From positions 124,001 to 188,000 of the forward strand of contig CAMXCT020000272.1 of NCBI GenBank assembly GCA_947184155.2: a stretch of 64,000 nucleotides of DNA. Direction: 5' to 3'. The first letter of the stretch is position 1. Each line of letters opens with the position of its first letter. Under the pieces are notes generated by a model. It was not told the origin of the DNA, ran no database searches, and worked only from the letters and a program-made list of their open reading frames with translations. A program made the position numbers and the translations under genes. The stretch comes from Cladocopium goreaui (taxonomy: Eukaryota; Sar; Dinophyceae; Suessiales; Symbiodiniaceae). Shown here in pieces: positions 54,545 through 64,000 of the stretch.

Positions 54545-55203
54545 CAAAAAACAGCAACATCGAGCAACTGTTAAGGCGTCGATCAATGAATAGCCGTGGG
54601 CTCCATCGGTCACAAACAGGGCTGGCCGGGCTGCTTGTAGCACTTGCACCTCCGGAACCAAGGCCTCGGCAACGATGTAGCAATTCTCGGGAATCTCCAA
54701 GTCTAGGTCTTCTCAGGTCCCGTGTTTTCCAACGGTAAAGATCACCAGCGGTGTGGGACCCACTTTGGCCTTTCCCAGTTCCCGGAACATCACGCGATAA
54801 ATGGCATGGCAGATCTGCTTTCCGGTGAGAAGATTGTCGCCAAAGGAGGCGTTCCAGCCGTGGCGGGGATCATCGCCAGTAATTTGCCCCATGGAGACAT
54901 AAACAATGTCCGATCTGGTATACACTGCCTCCCTTATCTCATCCATCAACTCACTGCAAGTTTCTTCCGGAGAAAACGGATCTCTCAATGGCCCAAGAAA
55001 TTCGAACTTGTTTCCTTGTGCGAAATAAACACATGCGTCCTTCTCGCTCAAAGGGTCTGCCAATGACTGTAGTGTTGCCACCAGATTCAGCTGCGTGTAG
55101 TTTTCATGGCACAAGGGTTCAAAGGTGTTCAATGAGAGGACTTTCTTCAACAAGGCCCGGATCCCTTCAACGGCCTGGATCATTTCCGATTTGAACATGA
55201 TCG
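54545..55203 (-). pseudogene. Glycosyltransferase-like coding block interrupted by TGA
   Basis: One minus frame is open from about 55203 to 54545 except for TGA at 54713-54715. Before it: NLVATLQSLADPLS, FEFLGPLRDPF, DIVYVSMGQITGDDPRHGWN and LTGKQICHAIYRVMFRELGK. After it: IPENCYIVAEALVPEVQVLQ then ARPALFVTDGAHGYSLIDAL. The order (V-Y-V-S-M-G; then P-Q-V.. and LFVT.G) matches the C-terminal GT-B half of family 1 glycosyltransferases. The usual His in VTHGG is Asp here. The TGA could be a mutated Arg CGA, so the locus may be a pseudogene or a variant allele. Confidence 0.5.
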
Positions 55204-55554
55204 TAGTCATGTGGATGATCGTAGTCATGTAGATGTTTTGTTGAGCCAGGGAAACATGTTATTATGTATGTTTATGTCAAGACCAGGAAATTTCAGAAAG
55301 ACACGTGATATTAAAAATATTGGAGTTCAAGTGCCAGATTGCTCAACATCAAGAAACATGCGCGTGTTCAAATTGAGTTGATCTTGTTGGCAACCCAGAA
55401 ATAATGCCCTTAAAAAAAAAAAACATGACAATCCAAATTTCCAAAATTTCCAGTCCAGCCAAAAAATATCATAAAAAACATCACTCAAAAATATCATCCA
55501 AGTCATCGCCATTTTTTGAGAGAACAATGGCACTCTTTCTTCGCCATGTCTCAC

Positions 55555-55640
55555 CTTGGCGTTGGCAGTATTGGATCGTATCCTTTCCGCCAGCTGCCCA
55601 GGCGTTTCTCCAAACTTGCGGACTTCACGGATCATCGAAC
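55555..55640 (-). CDS. Possible upstream exon of glycosyltransferase-like gene
   Basis: AAACCAG acceptor-like and CCAAG|GTGAGA donor-like sites bound 86 bp with an open frame SMIREVRKFGETPGQLAERI then RSNTANAK. The same strand and order fit the N-terminal half of the gene ending at 50773, but similarity alone does not prove it. Confidence 0.4.
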
Positions 55641-55901
55641 CTGGTTTTTGAGGCGGGAAAAATCTGGCAAAGAAAGGTTGGAAAACGGAAAGCTGTAACA
55701 AGATGGGAACAACAATGAACAACAATCTGTTTTTTATTGTTCTTTGCTTTTGAGTTTTATGGCACCATCCTCTGTGCGGACAGTTTCCCACAACGCGCCA
55801 AGCTCATGACATGCCAAGTTTAAAACAAACAGTCCAGTGAATTCATCTGATAAATATGGTCCTATGAAAACAACGCAAAACTCTTTGTTGATGGACTGTT
55901 G

Positions 55902-56020
55902 ACCCTCTGGTAATTTAACAGCAGCTATTGTTAAAATCACATAAAATCACCATTTTCAACGGGTAAATCAGCTCTAATAATTATAAATGGCCATGTTCAA
56001 TAGCTATGTTACTTTAACCC
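55902..56020. mobile_element. MITE-A copy 20, right end lost
   Basis: TGACCCTCTGGTAATTTAAC start. The right arm AATAGCTATGTTACTTTAAC decays before the terminus. Confidence 0.65.
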
Positions 56021-56271
56021 ATCCTGTTAAACCTATCCATGACTGAGGTGGCGATCTCTAGGGAATCGCCATGGGCTGGTGCAGGCTATGGCTGCAACTG
56101 CTGCACACTTTCTACAACTCGGAAGTTTCTAAAGTTCCCTTGATATGTACAATCAATTCACCTTCTTCCATGAGTATCAGCCCTTGTCTCTGAAAGTACT
56201 CAAATCATACCACATGCGCCTGGCATCACATGTGTCATTCAGTTTTTTGCTGCTCAATCATGCTCAATCAA

Positions 56272-56391
56272 CCTATGGATGTTTCCTAAAATGGGGGTAC
56301 CCCTAAATCATCCATTTTGATAGGATTTTCCATTATAAACCAACCATTTTAAGGGGTACTCCCACGACTCTGGAAACCCCCCAGAAATAGT
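56272..56391. mobile_element. Inverted-repeat element, family B copy
   Basis: CCTATGGATGTTTCCTAAAA / GACTCTGGAAACCCCCCAG with inner TGGGGGTACCCC / AAGGGGTACTCCC. Confidence 0.75.
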
Positions 56392-56499
56392 CGTTCCAGG
56401 CCTCAAAACATGGAACAACTGAGGACCTCACTGTGTTGACCCTAAATTAGTATAGTGTCATCGTAAGCGTATGAATGCATACATACTCATTTATGTATA

Positions 56500-56703
56500 T
56501 ATATATTATATATTATATTATATTATATTATATTATATATTATATTATATTATATATTATATTATATATTATATTATATTATATTATATATTATATTATA
56601 TATTATATTATATTATATTAAAATCTATTATATTATATATTATATTATATATTATATTATATTATATATTATATTATATTATATATTATATTATATATTA
56701 TAT

Positions 56704-56740
<37 letters not shown>

Positions 56741-57180
56741 TATATTATATATTATATTATATATTATATTATATATTATATTATATACCATATATTATAT
56801 ATTATATATTATATATTATGAATTATATATTATATATTATATATTATATATTATGAATTATATATTATATATTATATATTATATATTATATTATATTATA
56901 TATTATATATTATATATTATATATTATATATTATATATTATATTATATTATATTATATATTATATATTATATTATATATTATATTATATTATATATTATA
57001 TTATATTATATTATATTATATATTATATTATATATTATTATATTGTATTATATTATATTATATTGTATTATATTATATTATATTATATTATAATGCAACA
57101 TAATGTAATGTCAATATAATATATAATATACATACATACATATATATATATATGTGTGTTATATATTATATGGTATATAA
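56500..57180. repeat. TATATTATAT array, about 650 bp
   Basis: TATATTATAT / TTATATTATA units with a pure TA run at 56705-56735 and TATTATATA trimers later. Same unit type as 17479-17742. Confidence 0.95.
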
Positions 57181-58880
57181 TATGTCATATATAGATAATC
57201 AGATCAATTATTACAAATACATTGAAATATTATCTATTGTTCTGTTTGCCCGGAACTTTGTGACCTTGGAGCCTCTGGGTGTCCCGGACCATATGGGATT
57301 TCCCTGGCCTCTACAGCTACTCCATGATGGTTTGGTATCATTGAGGGGTACCCGGGGTACCCATTACCCCCATGTTCCCCTTTGTCTAAATCTTGCACCC
57401 GACCACATCCCGAAGGCTCAACGAAATCACACCATAGCTGAGCAACCAGGACCTGGCTCTGTCAGTAAGGACACATCTCGAATCCTAAGGACTTGTGAGG
57501 CGAAGTGAGCGTAGGGGCAGCGAATGGGACAGTACCTCGGGAGCGAATTGGGCAACCATCACTAAGCATCACTTTCAGCTGCTGAAGCTGCTGAAGCTGC
57601 TTAAGCTAGTTTGCTGACATGTTTTTGTGGGGCAAGCCTTACCATCGCAATAACCAGACTCGCGTTCAATGGGTCAAATGGGTCATGGTCAAACTGTCAG
57701 GGAAATTTCAATGAATCCCTGGGAAGGTCGCCGAAATTCTGAGGGAATATGTTGAACACAATGAGGTACATCCGCAGTGGAATATATCATGAAATTTCAT
57801 TAAATACCAGTGACGTGGTAACCTTTGAAAGCACCTTTGAAGGTCCAAAAATACACTAAAGTATGACAAGTTCGCAAGGAGCCTACAGTGGCCTACAGTT
57901 GAAAAGCTTTGAGTTCAGGACTCTAGATGGTCTCAAACTGGGACGGCAAAGGTCAGATGAATAGGTTTTTCACTCACCAGAAACATGGTCACCAGAAAAC
58001 TACCCAGTGCCGCCGTCCCGAATCTTGGCAAAGATTTTTCAAATATTGTTCAAACATGTGCAGTATCCTCCCGAAGAACATCTCACATGAACTTCGATTC
58101 CGCTTGCGGGACGATTGTTTTGTTAGCACACTAACAACTATAGATATATATATATATATGGGTAAATTATAATAATTCACTAACCTGAATTAAGGCCCCA
58201 CGAACTTTCATCAGCCCTCCCCCAAGCTGCGCGAAGGGACCTGAATTAAGGCCATTTGGGGATGATTCCCCTTACTAACCATGATTTCCAGTGAGGTCGT
58301 AGTGAGGTCGTTATAATTTACCCAGATATATATATAATATTACATAATATTAAATATTCTCTCAGAAATTCGCAGCACTGGGGGACACATCCGAGATGCA
58401 CAACGACCTTCGGAGACAGAGATCTGAAAAAGTCCAAGAACACCTTGGCTCTTTCTACGCCCACCAGCGTTTTTTGGGAAGTGACATGCTGGAAGATTCT
58501 GCTTGGAAGCTGATTTGGACTTCAAGTGAAATTGTTTGGGGATCTATATTCATGTATATGTATATATATATATTCTGACTACGAGTTTAAGATATTTTAA
58601 GATAGTTAAAGTGACACTGAAGTGGTGCTTGCGATGGCATGTTTCGCATGTTTTGACCTCTGTCATCTGCCTTCAGAGACTGGGCCCAATTTGCAGCCGG
58701 CCAAGGAAGAGACATCGTTGAACTACCTGGTTTTTCTGGTGTCTCATGGATTCTCTTTCTCATGCATCTCTACACCGTCTACACCTATCAGCCATATTCA
58801 TCTATATTCAGCAATCCCAAATTCATCCTATTCGCGAAATCCAGACTCAACAGCCACGGTGCTGGAATCAATTTCTCCGT
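57181..58880. other. No firm gene
   Basis: A 118-codon plus frame (57152-57508) starts in the repeat and has no domain. GCTGCTGAA units at 57575-57600. A TA run lies at 58141-58160 and another at 58323-58345. An inverted pair GGGTAAATTATAAT (58159) / CGTTATAATTTACCCAG (58309) encloses about 165 bp: a possible small palindromic element. Confidence 0.4.
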
Positions 58881-58891
58881 GGCAATGCTAC

Positions 58892-59003
58892 CGAAGATGT
58901 TTCCCCAAGCTGGATCTCCAGAATTGTCCTCCGCATACTCAGCCAGGCAATCCACCAACATCTCTTTGAAGTTGATCCCATGCTCAGCACAAATATCTTC
59001 AAC
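58892..59003 (-). CDS. Possible exon, unknown product
   Basis: Clean GCCCCCAG acceptor-like and CTTCG|GTAGCA donor-like sites bound 112 bp with a single open frame: VEDICAEHGINFKEMLVDCL then AEYAEDNSGDPAWGNIF. Natural composition with two predicted helices. One of the better exon candidates in the window. No family recognised. Confidence 0.5.
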
Positions 59004-59069
59004 CTGGGGGCCGCAGACATGGCGGATTCAGGCATTGTTATGGACGATGTCCTCCTCAAGTATTATACG

Positions 59070-59118
59070 TTATACATATATATATATACATAGATATATA
59101 CACGTAATTATACATATG

Positions 59119-59151
<33 letters not shown>

Positions 59152-59155
59152 TGTA
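59070..59155. repeat. TA microsatellite
   Basis: TATATACATA units between two candidate exons. Confidence 0.85.
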
Positions 59156-59157
59156 AA

Positions 59158-59215
59158 TCCACATCATTGCAGTCAGAAAGAGATACAGCCGTTTGCATCC
59201 CTTCCACCAGCTCCT
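59158..59215 (-). CDS. Possible exon, unknown product
   Basis: After an ACCTCAG acceptor-like site the minus frame reads ELVEGMQTAVSLSDCNDV. It lies just upstream (minus strand) of 58892-59003 and may join it. The 3' border is unclear because a TA repeat follows. Confidence 0.3.
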
Positions 59216-59536
59216 GAGGTCCACTAACAACTCCAAACATGTTTGCATGTATGTTAGCACACCGGCTCAGGGTTAGCCAATCATAGGTGCGGGCTAGGGA
59301 GGGATTCAGTGTGCCTTTGAAGCCATAGGATACTTGTTTGTTTGCAAGACGTGGACGTCTGCTTAAAGCCAGGGGCTTACAAAACTTGGACAGGCCGATC
59401 CAGGCCATTGCAATCTCAGCCAGCTCCTACGAGGAGACTCAGACTTTTGTGTGTGCCGCCGATCCGTGGAAAAGGAGCGGATCTTGGAGTTCAGTGACTT
59501 GTGCTGCCAGTGGGTTGAGCCATAGGCCAACTACAC

Positions 59537-59548
59537 TGGTAGCGGAGC
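59537..59548 (+). promoter_or_regulatory. Cop2 primer-binding site
   Basis: TGGTAGCGGAGC, identical to Cop1 7499-7510 and placed one base after ...CTACA, which marks the LTR end. Confidence 0.8.
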
Positions 59549-59620
59549 TACCGTTTGACCACGGAGGATCCAGGGAGTGACCACAGTCCTAGAGAAAACC
59601 CTGTTGCTCCACCAGTGCGT

Positions 59621-62600
59621 ATGTCTGAAGCATCCGAAGGTTCCACCAATGTTCCAAATCAGTTAGCAATACTGGTGCCATCGTTTGATCCAAGTCGTGA
59701 TGACTTGCAAGTGTACACCCAAAAGGTGATGCTGCTCTTGGAGGCGTGGCCATCCAACAAGTACACCGAGTTAGCCACCCGGCTAATCCTGAACTGCAGT
59801 GGATCAGCTTTCAAGAAACTCCAGTTGCATCAGTCTGAAGTGACACTGAATGACAAGAAATCCATACACCGGATCATCGAGTTGCTGGGAGGCCATTGGG
59901 GCCAGATTGATTTGGAACAGAAATATGAATATGCTGAACGGGCGCTCTACAAGTGCTCTCAGAAGTCTGATGAAACTGCCGACAGTTATCTTGCCAGGGC
60001 TGACATCATGTGGACTGAGCTGAACAGCCGAAAGTTTCAGCTCAGTGACCTCCAAGCATACGTCACCCTTAGGGGTTCAGTGCTGACAGCCGAAGACAAG
60101 AAGCGTGTCTTGCTTGATTCTGATGCCGCCAGCAAAGGCGATTTGACAGTAGCCAAGGTAAGTGCTGCAATTCGCATGTTAGGTGCCAGTTTCTTTCAAG
60201 AGATGACCACCGGTCGCCGTGTCTCCAAGCAGAAGACCTACGATCAGTCCACACTGTTGACGGAGGATTTGGAAGAGGCTGAATCCGACCAGCCTGTCAT
60301 GTCCACTGAAGCTGTTGAGGATGATGATATCTGGGTAGATGTCTTGGTGCAAGAAGGTGACGAAGATGCGTCACTTGTTCAAGACTTCGAGGCCGCAGCC
60401 ATGGAGGTTGTACAGACGGACGAAGAGCTAGCAGCAGCCTTCACAGCATACACAGATGCACGACGTAGGCTCAATGAGAAAGTTCGCAGCCGCGGATTTT
60501 GGCCAATTGGTCAGAAAGGCAAGAGCAAGGGATTCCAGAAAGGGGTCAAGGGCAAATTCAGCAAAAGCCATCCGTCCTCCAGAAAGTCACTACAGCAGCG
60601 CATACTCGAGTCTCGATGTAGGTTATGTGGCAAAGTAGGACACTGGAAAGCCGAATGCCCTTCCCGTGGTGACAGTACAGCAAGTGCCAACCGGCCACAT
60701 CAAGCACCAACTTCGTTTGTGCAGGTGTCCACTGGTGCTTCCTCTGATGCTGATCAAGGTCTGCCATTGGAATTCCTGAATCTGCCGATGCATGAAGCCG
60801 CCAGCATTGATGTGTCTCAGCATGATCCTGTAGATGTTTTCATGATGGTTCATCAATCCCCAAGTAAGGATAGGTTGAGAAAATCCCTAAGCCAATGGAA
60901 ATCCAGCCATGAACATCCTCCGGGGGTCGCCAGGAATGATGGTCTGTTGCCTACCTGGCGAATGCGCTTGATCCAGAAAGCCCGGCCTGATGACATCAAG
61001 CCTGAGACAACAGCCGTTGTCCTGCCTGAGCCTGAAGTTGCCTGTTTTGCATCGCATGGTAGCCATGGAATTGTGGATTTAGGAGCAACTAAAACTGTCA
61101 TAGGGGGGAATTTAGTCAAGGGTCTTTTAGAAGGTCTTGATCCCAATCTCCGAAAACAAGTGTTTAGATGTCCTTGTGAAATCACTTTTCGTTTTGGCAA
61201 TCATGGCGTGTTGCAAAGCCAACAAGCGTTGGTGATCCCGATACATGGCCTGCAATTAAAGGTAGCGATCGTTCCCGGGTCCACACCCTTTTTGCTGTCA
61301 AACACCTTGCTGAGGACTTTAGGTGCAACAATAGACACCGAAAACAAGACCATGTATTCCAAACGTTTGGACCGCAAGTTCCCACTCATGTTGACCAGCA
61401 AGGGTCTGTTTCTTCTGGATTTGAATGAGCTTGCCCAACAACCACCGGGCAACTCAAAATTCTCCGAACCTGCCGAGACTCATCAGATGGTCAGCGAAGA
61501 CTTGCCATGTCCGACAGTTTGCAAAAGGGATTTCCCAGCCGCACCAGATGTATCTAATCAAGATGAAATGTTTTCGCATGGCCGTGATGGCCAGCAAGCT
61601 GATGCCGAGAACATGCATGTTGAAGAAGCCACCCGTTTTTCCAGCAGCAGTCCGAGGTCCAAAAGATTTCCCAAGAGTTTTCAGGTGTTAGCTAAGAAGA
61701 GCCATGTCCAGCCTTGCAGCTCGCCTTCAGCAGATCCAGATGCCAGCCAGCGAGATGCGCCCCGATATGACGCATTTGTCCCTCGACCAGCTGAGGAATC
61801 AGAAGATCACATTCGGCCGCACTCACACAGGCCGATCGTTCCAGCACATGTGGGACAACGAGCAGGGGTGGATCACATGGTTTGTGCAAAGGTACTCGGA
61901 ATCCACCAAAGCCGAGCATCTCATTTTCCTTCGCTACGTCGAGCTGGAAGTGGAACGTGCAGAGCTAACAGGAACACAGGTGCCAGTGATCAACCTGAAG
62001 GACATCGAGAAGGCGATGACCACCTCCAACTCTCCGACCTTGCCGACGCCACGCACTCAGGTGCCCAAGGCCAAGGCCAAGAGCATGCCGATGAATCTTC
62101 CCGAAGTGAATGCCTGGGAGGAGGAAGAGGACCCAGAGTTGTTCGAAGTCATCCAATCAGAGCAGAATGCGACGGCCCAATCCAGCATCACGAATCTCGA
62201 GAATCGCATTCTGGGAATCGAGAATGCCCTGACGGCCATCATGCAGCACATCGAGAACCAGGGAAATCGTCACCCGACCGAGCAGTGAGAGACTCTGAGT
62301 GTCCGAGCGTGCAGGCATTTCAGACTGCAGGTGATCCGAGTGCTGACTGTTTTCACAATCATGATCAATCAACTTCCACTCAAACCAACAGTGAAAGAAT
62401 CAAGTTCCAAAGATTAATTAATCAATACACTGAAGAACTTCACCAGATTCAAGTCAACACCAATGTCAGTACGAAGAGAACCGATGTTTTTGAAGTGTTT
62501 TGTGGAAATGAAAGTCAGCTGACCAAGCAGTCACAACAACTTGGTTTCAGAGCCGACCGTTTCAGTCGACAGCAGGGCGATCTTCAAACCACCGAAGGTC

Positions 62601-64000
62601 GACAATTGTTGTTTCAAAGGGTTTGCCACCAGAATCCCAAGAACATATGGTTCAGCCCCAGCTGTGGACCATGGAGTGGCTTCGCATGTCTGAACGGCAG
62701 CCGTTCCCTAGATGCCTGGAATGCACTGCAGCAGACCAGAATGCTGAGTGTAGAACAGATTGCATTAGGAGTTGTCCTGCTTAGACATCAGCGTAGTGGG
62801 GGAAACCATTTTCATTGGGAGCAACCAAGAGGGTCTTTGATGTTTAAGCTGCCGTATCTTCAGGAAGCTTTGCACTATCTTCTTGCAGTGGATGTTGATT
62901 TGTGTGTTGCAGGGGAACTCAAAGATCCCACCAACGGAAAATTGATCAAGAAGACCTTGACCATCTTGTCAACTTCCCGTAGGATGATTAATGCGTTAAC
63001 AGGACTTCGGTGCCATCACCAACATGAACATCAGACCATTGAAGGACAAATTCAAGTGAATGGAGTGAACATGAATCGATCAACATTCACGGAGAACTAT
63101 CCCCGAAAGTTTGCACGTCGTTTGGCCATCATCATGGGAAAAGTGCAATTTCCCCGTGAGGAGCCTTACAGGAATGAAATGTGGTCGATCCTTGCTGCAG
63201 AAGAGCATCCGGAGGCTCCTGCCTCAAAACGTCCCCGTCGGGAACGATACACGTCTCTCAAGCTCAGCCGCAGTCGAGAGGTGTCTCAGCTCCTTTGGGG
63301 TAAACGACAGAAATGTGTTGGTAAGACTACTCCAATAGATACCAATCAACAATGGCAAGAAATTTTCAATAAGGTTCATCAGGTGATTCCCAGGGTTGGT
63401 AAGATGGTAATCCAGGAACAGTCCATTATTTCCGCCATTCAATCCTTGATGACCGACAAGAAAGTTGAGACCATTGTAGCCTGTAGGGGTGCCAGCAGAA
63501 CACTAGCACCACCCCTCGACCTGGTTAAGGGAGTGGCGCCCTTTCGACGAAGCATCTTTTCAGAAAGGGGAACAGGTGAACTCAGAGCAGAGGAAGAATG
63601 GGAAAATTGGGAGCAACTTGCCAAGAGGAATTTAATTAGACCTTCTCATGCCACGCGAATCAACATCACGGTGTTTGCGCAGAAAATCCCTGAAGCCAGG
63701 ACCAATATTCCCGAAGCAGCGAGACCACCGACCAACCAAGAGGTCTCTGCAGAGAACCGAGACGCCTGCTCGGAACAACCCGGTAATTCAGAAGCTGTGC
63801 AATTCCCAGGTCAGCTTGAAACAGCCAACCCGGGTCAACCTCCCACCGAAGATCGACCGGCAATGTCAACGGGTCTCACCAGTTCCCAGCAAGTTGATAG
63901 TCTGGAGCAGTCCCAAGGGTCACGTTTCAAGGCTTTGCCCAGAGATGAACAAATTGCACTCATTCGTGCTCATAAGAATCTAGGACATCCAAGCCCAGAA
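59621..64000 (+). CDS. Cop2 gag-protease-methyltransferase-like-integrase polyprotein (3' truncated)
   Basis: ATG at 59621, the first in a frame open since a TAG next to the PBS, then 1460 codons with no stop to the last base of the window. Gag: MSEASEGSTNVPN then a helical region and a Lys/Gly-rich stretch. CCHC knuckle at residues 333-346 (CRLCGKVGHWKAEC). Protease motif GIVDLGATKTVIG with Asp486, where Leu replaces the usual Ser/Thr. Residues of about 695-888 are overprinted by a +1 ORF. A methyltransferase-like domain spans about 956-1190 (VFEVFCG; Cys1015 in SPSCGPWS; EQPRGS from 1067; KKTLTI; HHQHEH). It ends with H1451 and H1456 (H-x4-H) of the integrase zinc site. No disabling mutation is seen, unlike Cop1. 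Confidence 0.93.
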   Translation, partial: MSEASEGSTNVPNQLAILVPSFDPSRDDLQVYTQKVMLLLEAWPSNKYTELATRLILNCSGSAFKKLQLHQSEVTLNDKKSIHRIIELLGGHWGQIDLEQKYEYAERALYKCSQKSDETADSYLARADIMWTELNSRKFQLSDLQAYVTLRGSVLTAEDKKRVLLDSDAASKGDLTVAKVSAAIRMLGASFFQEMTTGRRVSKQKTYDQSTLLTEDLEEAESDQPVMSTEAVEDDDIWVDVLVQEGDEDASLVQDFEAAAMEVVQTDEELAAAFTAYTDARRRLNEKVRSRGFWPIGQKGKSKGFQKGVKGKFSKSHPSSRKSLQQRILESRCRLCGKVGHWKAECPSRGDSTASANRPHQAPTSFVQVSTGASSDADQGLPLEFLNLPMHEAASIDVSQHDPVDVFMMVHQSPSKDRLRKSLSQWKSSHEHPPGVARNDGLLPTWRMRLIQKARPDDIKPETTAVVLPEPEVACFASHGSHGIVDLGATKTVIGGNLVKGLLEGLDPNLRKQVFRCPCEITFRFGNHGVLQSQQALVIPIHGLQLKVAIVPGSTPFLLSNTLLRTLGATIDTENKTMYSKRLDRKFPLMLTSKGLFLLDLNELAQQPPGNSKFSEPAETHQMVSEDLPCPTVCKRDFPAAPDVSNQDEMFSHGRDGQQADAENMHVEEATRFSSSSPRSKRFPKSFQVLAKKSHVQPCSSPSADPDASQRDAPRYDAFVPRPAEESEDHIRPHSHRPIVPAHVGQRAGVDHMVCAKVLGIHQSRASHFPSLRRAGSGTCRANRNTGASDQPEGHREGDDHLQLSDLADATHSGAQGQGQEHADESSRSECLGGGRGPRVVRSHPIRAECDGPIQHHESRESHSGNRECPDGHHAAHREPGKSSPDRAVRDSECPSVQAFQTAGDPSADCFHNHDQSTSTQTNSERIKFQRLINQYTEELHQIQVNTNVSTKRTDVFEVFCGNESQLTKQSQQLGFRADRFSRQQGDLQTTEGRQLLFQRVCHQNPKNIWFSPSCGPWSGFACLNGSRSLDAWNALQQTRMLSVEQIALGVVLLRHQRSGGNHFHWEQPRGSLMFKLPYLQEALHYLLAVDVDLCVAGELKDPTNGKLIKKTLTILSTSRRMINALTGLRCHHQHEHQTIEGQIQVNGVNMNRSTFTENYPRKFARRLAIIMGKVQFPREEPYRNEMWSILAAEEHPEAPASKRPRRERYTSLKLSRSREVSQLLWGKRQKCVGKTTPIDTNQQWQEIFNKVHQVIPRVGKMVIQEQSIISAIQSLMTDKKVETIVACRGASRTLAPPLDLVKGVAPFRRSIFSERGTGELRAEEEWENWEQLAKRNLIRPSHATRINITVFAQKIPEARTNIPEAARPPTNQEVSAENRDACSEQPGNSEAVQFPGQLETANPGQPPTEDRPAMSTGLTSSQQVDSLEQSQGSRFKALPRDEQIALIRAHKNLGHPSPE
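61704..62288 (+). CDS. Cop2 overprinted +1 ORF (ExoX-C-like and coiled-coil protein)
   Basis: 194 codons in the +1 frame of the polyprotein. The frame opens at TAG 61689-61691 and its first ATG is only four codons later, in context GCCATGT. The stop TGA is 62286-62288. It reads ITFGRTHTGRSFQHMWDNEQ, then GWITWFVQRYSES and FLRYVELEVERAE, resembling the small domain found at the C-terminus of ExoX-like exonucleases (F-G-K-x-x-G-K-x-F..., W). This match is tentative. A Lys-Ala/Pro linker, an acidic patch (WEEEEDPELFEV) and a C-terminal coiled coil (NLENRILGIENALTAIMQHI) follow. Codons are GC3-rich. Confidence 0.6.
   Translation: MSSLAARLQQIQMPASEMRPDMTHLSLDQLRNQKITFGRTHTGRSFQHMWDNEQGWITWFVQRYSESTKAEHLIFLRYVELEVERAELTGTQVPVINLKDIEKAMTTSNSPTLPTPRTQVPKAKAKSMPMNLPEVNAWEEEEDPELFEVIQSEQNATAQSSITNLENRILGIENALTAIMQHIENQGNRHPTEQ

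Larger units (their letters stand above)
59536..64000 (+). mobile_element. Ty1/copia retrotransposon Cop2, 5' part, truncated by window end
   Basis: PBS, gag with CCHC, protease, overprinted ORF, methyltransferase-like domain and the first half of the integrase HHCC site are present; the rest lies beyond the window. The 5' LTR should end at 59535 (..CTACA), one base before the PBS, as in Cop1. Its start cannot be set without the 3' LTR. It shares domain order with Cop1 but the proteins are strongly diverged, so it is a different lineage. Confidence 0.92.

Noticed and set aside
59158-59535. Exact start of the Cop2 5' LTR
   Set aside because: Several TG starts are possible and the 3' LTR is outside the window, so no boundary is claimed.

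Overview
This window looks like nuclear DNA of a dinoflagellate, most likely Symbiodiniaceae or a relative. That is an inference from three things. It carries two large Ty1/copia polyproteins of the dinoflagellate type. Short candidate exons are scattered between AG and GT boundaries, several of them Lys-Ala rich. The rest is a dense mix of AT microsatellites and small inverted-repeat elements. No bacterial-style operon, rRNA or tRNA gene was seen.

Layout. 0-7 kb: simple repeats, two satellites and small inverted-repeat elements. 7.2-15.8 kb: one complete Ty1/copia retrotransposon (called Cop1 here) with 268-bp LTRs that differ at 2 positions, a 5-bp target duplication (GTATC), a primer-binding site, gag, protease, a methyltransferase-like domain, integrase, RT and RNase H. 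It sits inside an older palindromic element. Its gag has an in-frame TGA and there is a one-base frame break before RT, so this young copy is probably not autonomous. 16-36 kb: repeats with a few candidate minus-strand exons, some membrane-spanning. 37-44 kb: candidate minus-strand exons, including Lys-Ala mini-exons. 50.8-55.6 kb: minus-strand exons resembling a family 1 (UDP-sugar) glycosyltransferase, interrupted by a TGA. 56.5-57.2 kb: a long TA-rich array. 58.9-59.3 kb: two candidate minus-strand exons. 59.5-64.0 kb: the 5' part of a second copia element (Cop2), whose single ORF runs from 59621 off the window end (1460 codons, no stop).

The most interesting signals are these. (1) Both copia elements, although diverged, carry a second ORF of about 200 codons overprinted in the +1 frame at the same place between protease and the methyltransferase-like domain. 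(2) Both carry that methyltransferase-like domain between protease and integrase. (3) About 20 copies of a roughly 100-130 bp inverted-repeat element (ends TACCCTCTGGTAA / TTACCAGAGGGTA) show shuffled arms, splice-site-like ends and, in five copies, a directly attached array of an ATCCCATTAA-type repeat. At least six other small inverted-repeat families are also present.

Exon calls outside the retrotransposons rest only on open frames, splice-like borders and protein character. Without transcripts or database searches they are tentative.
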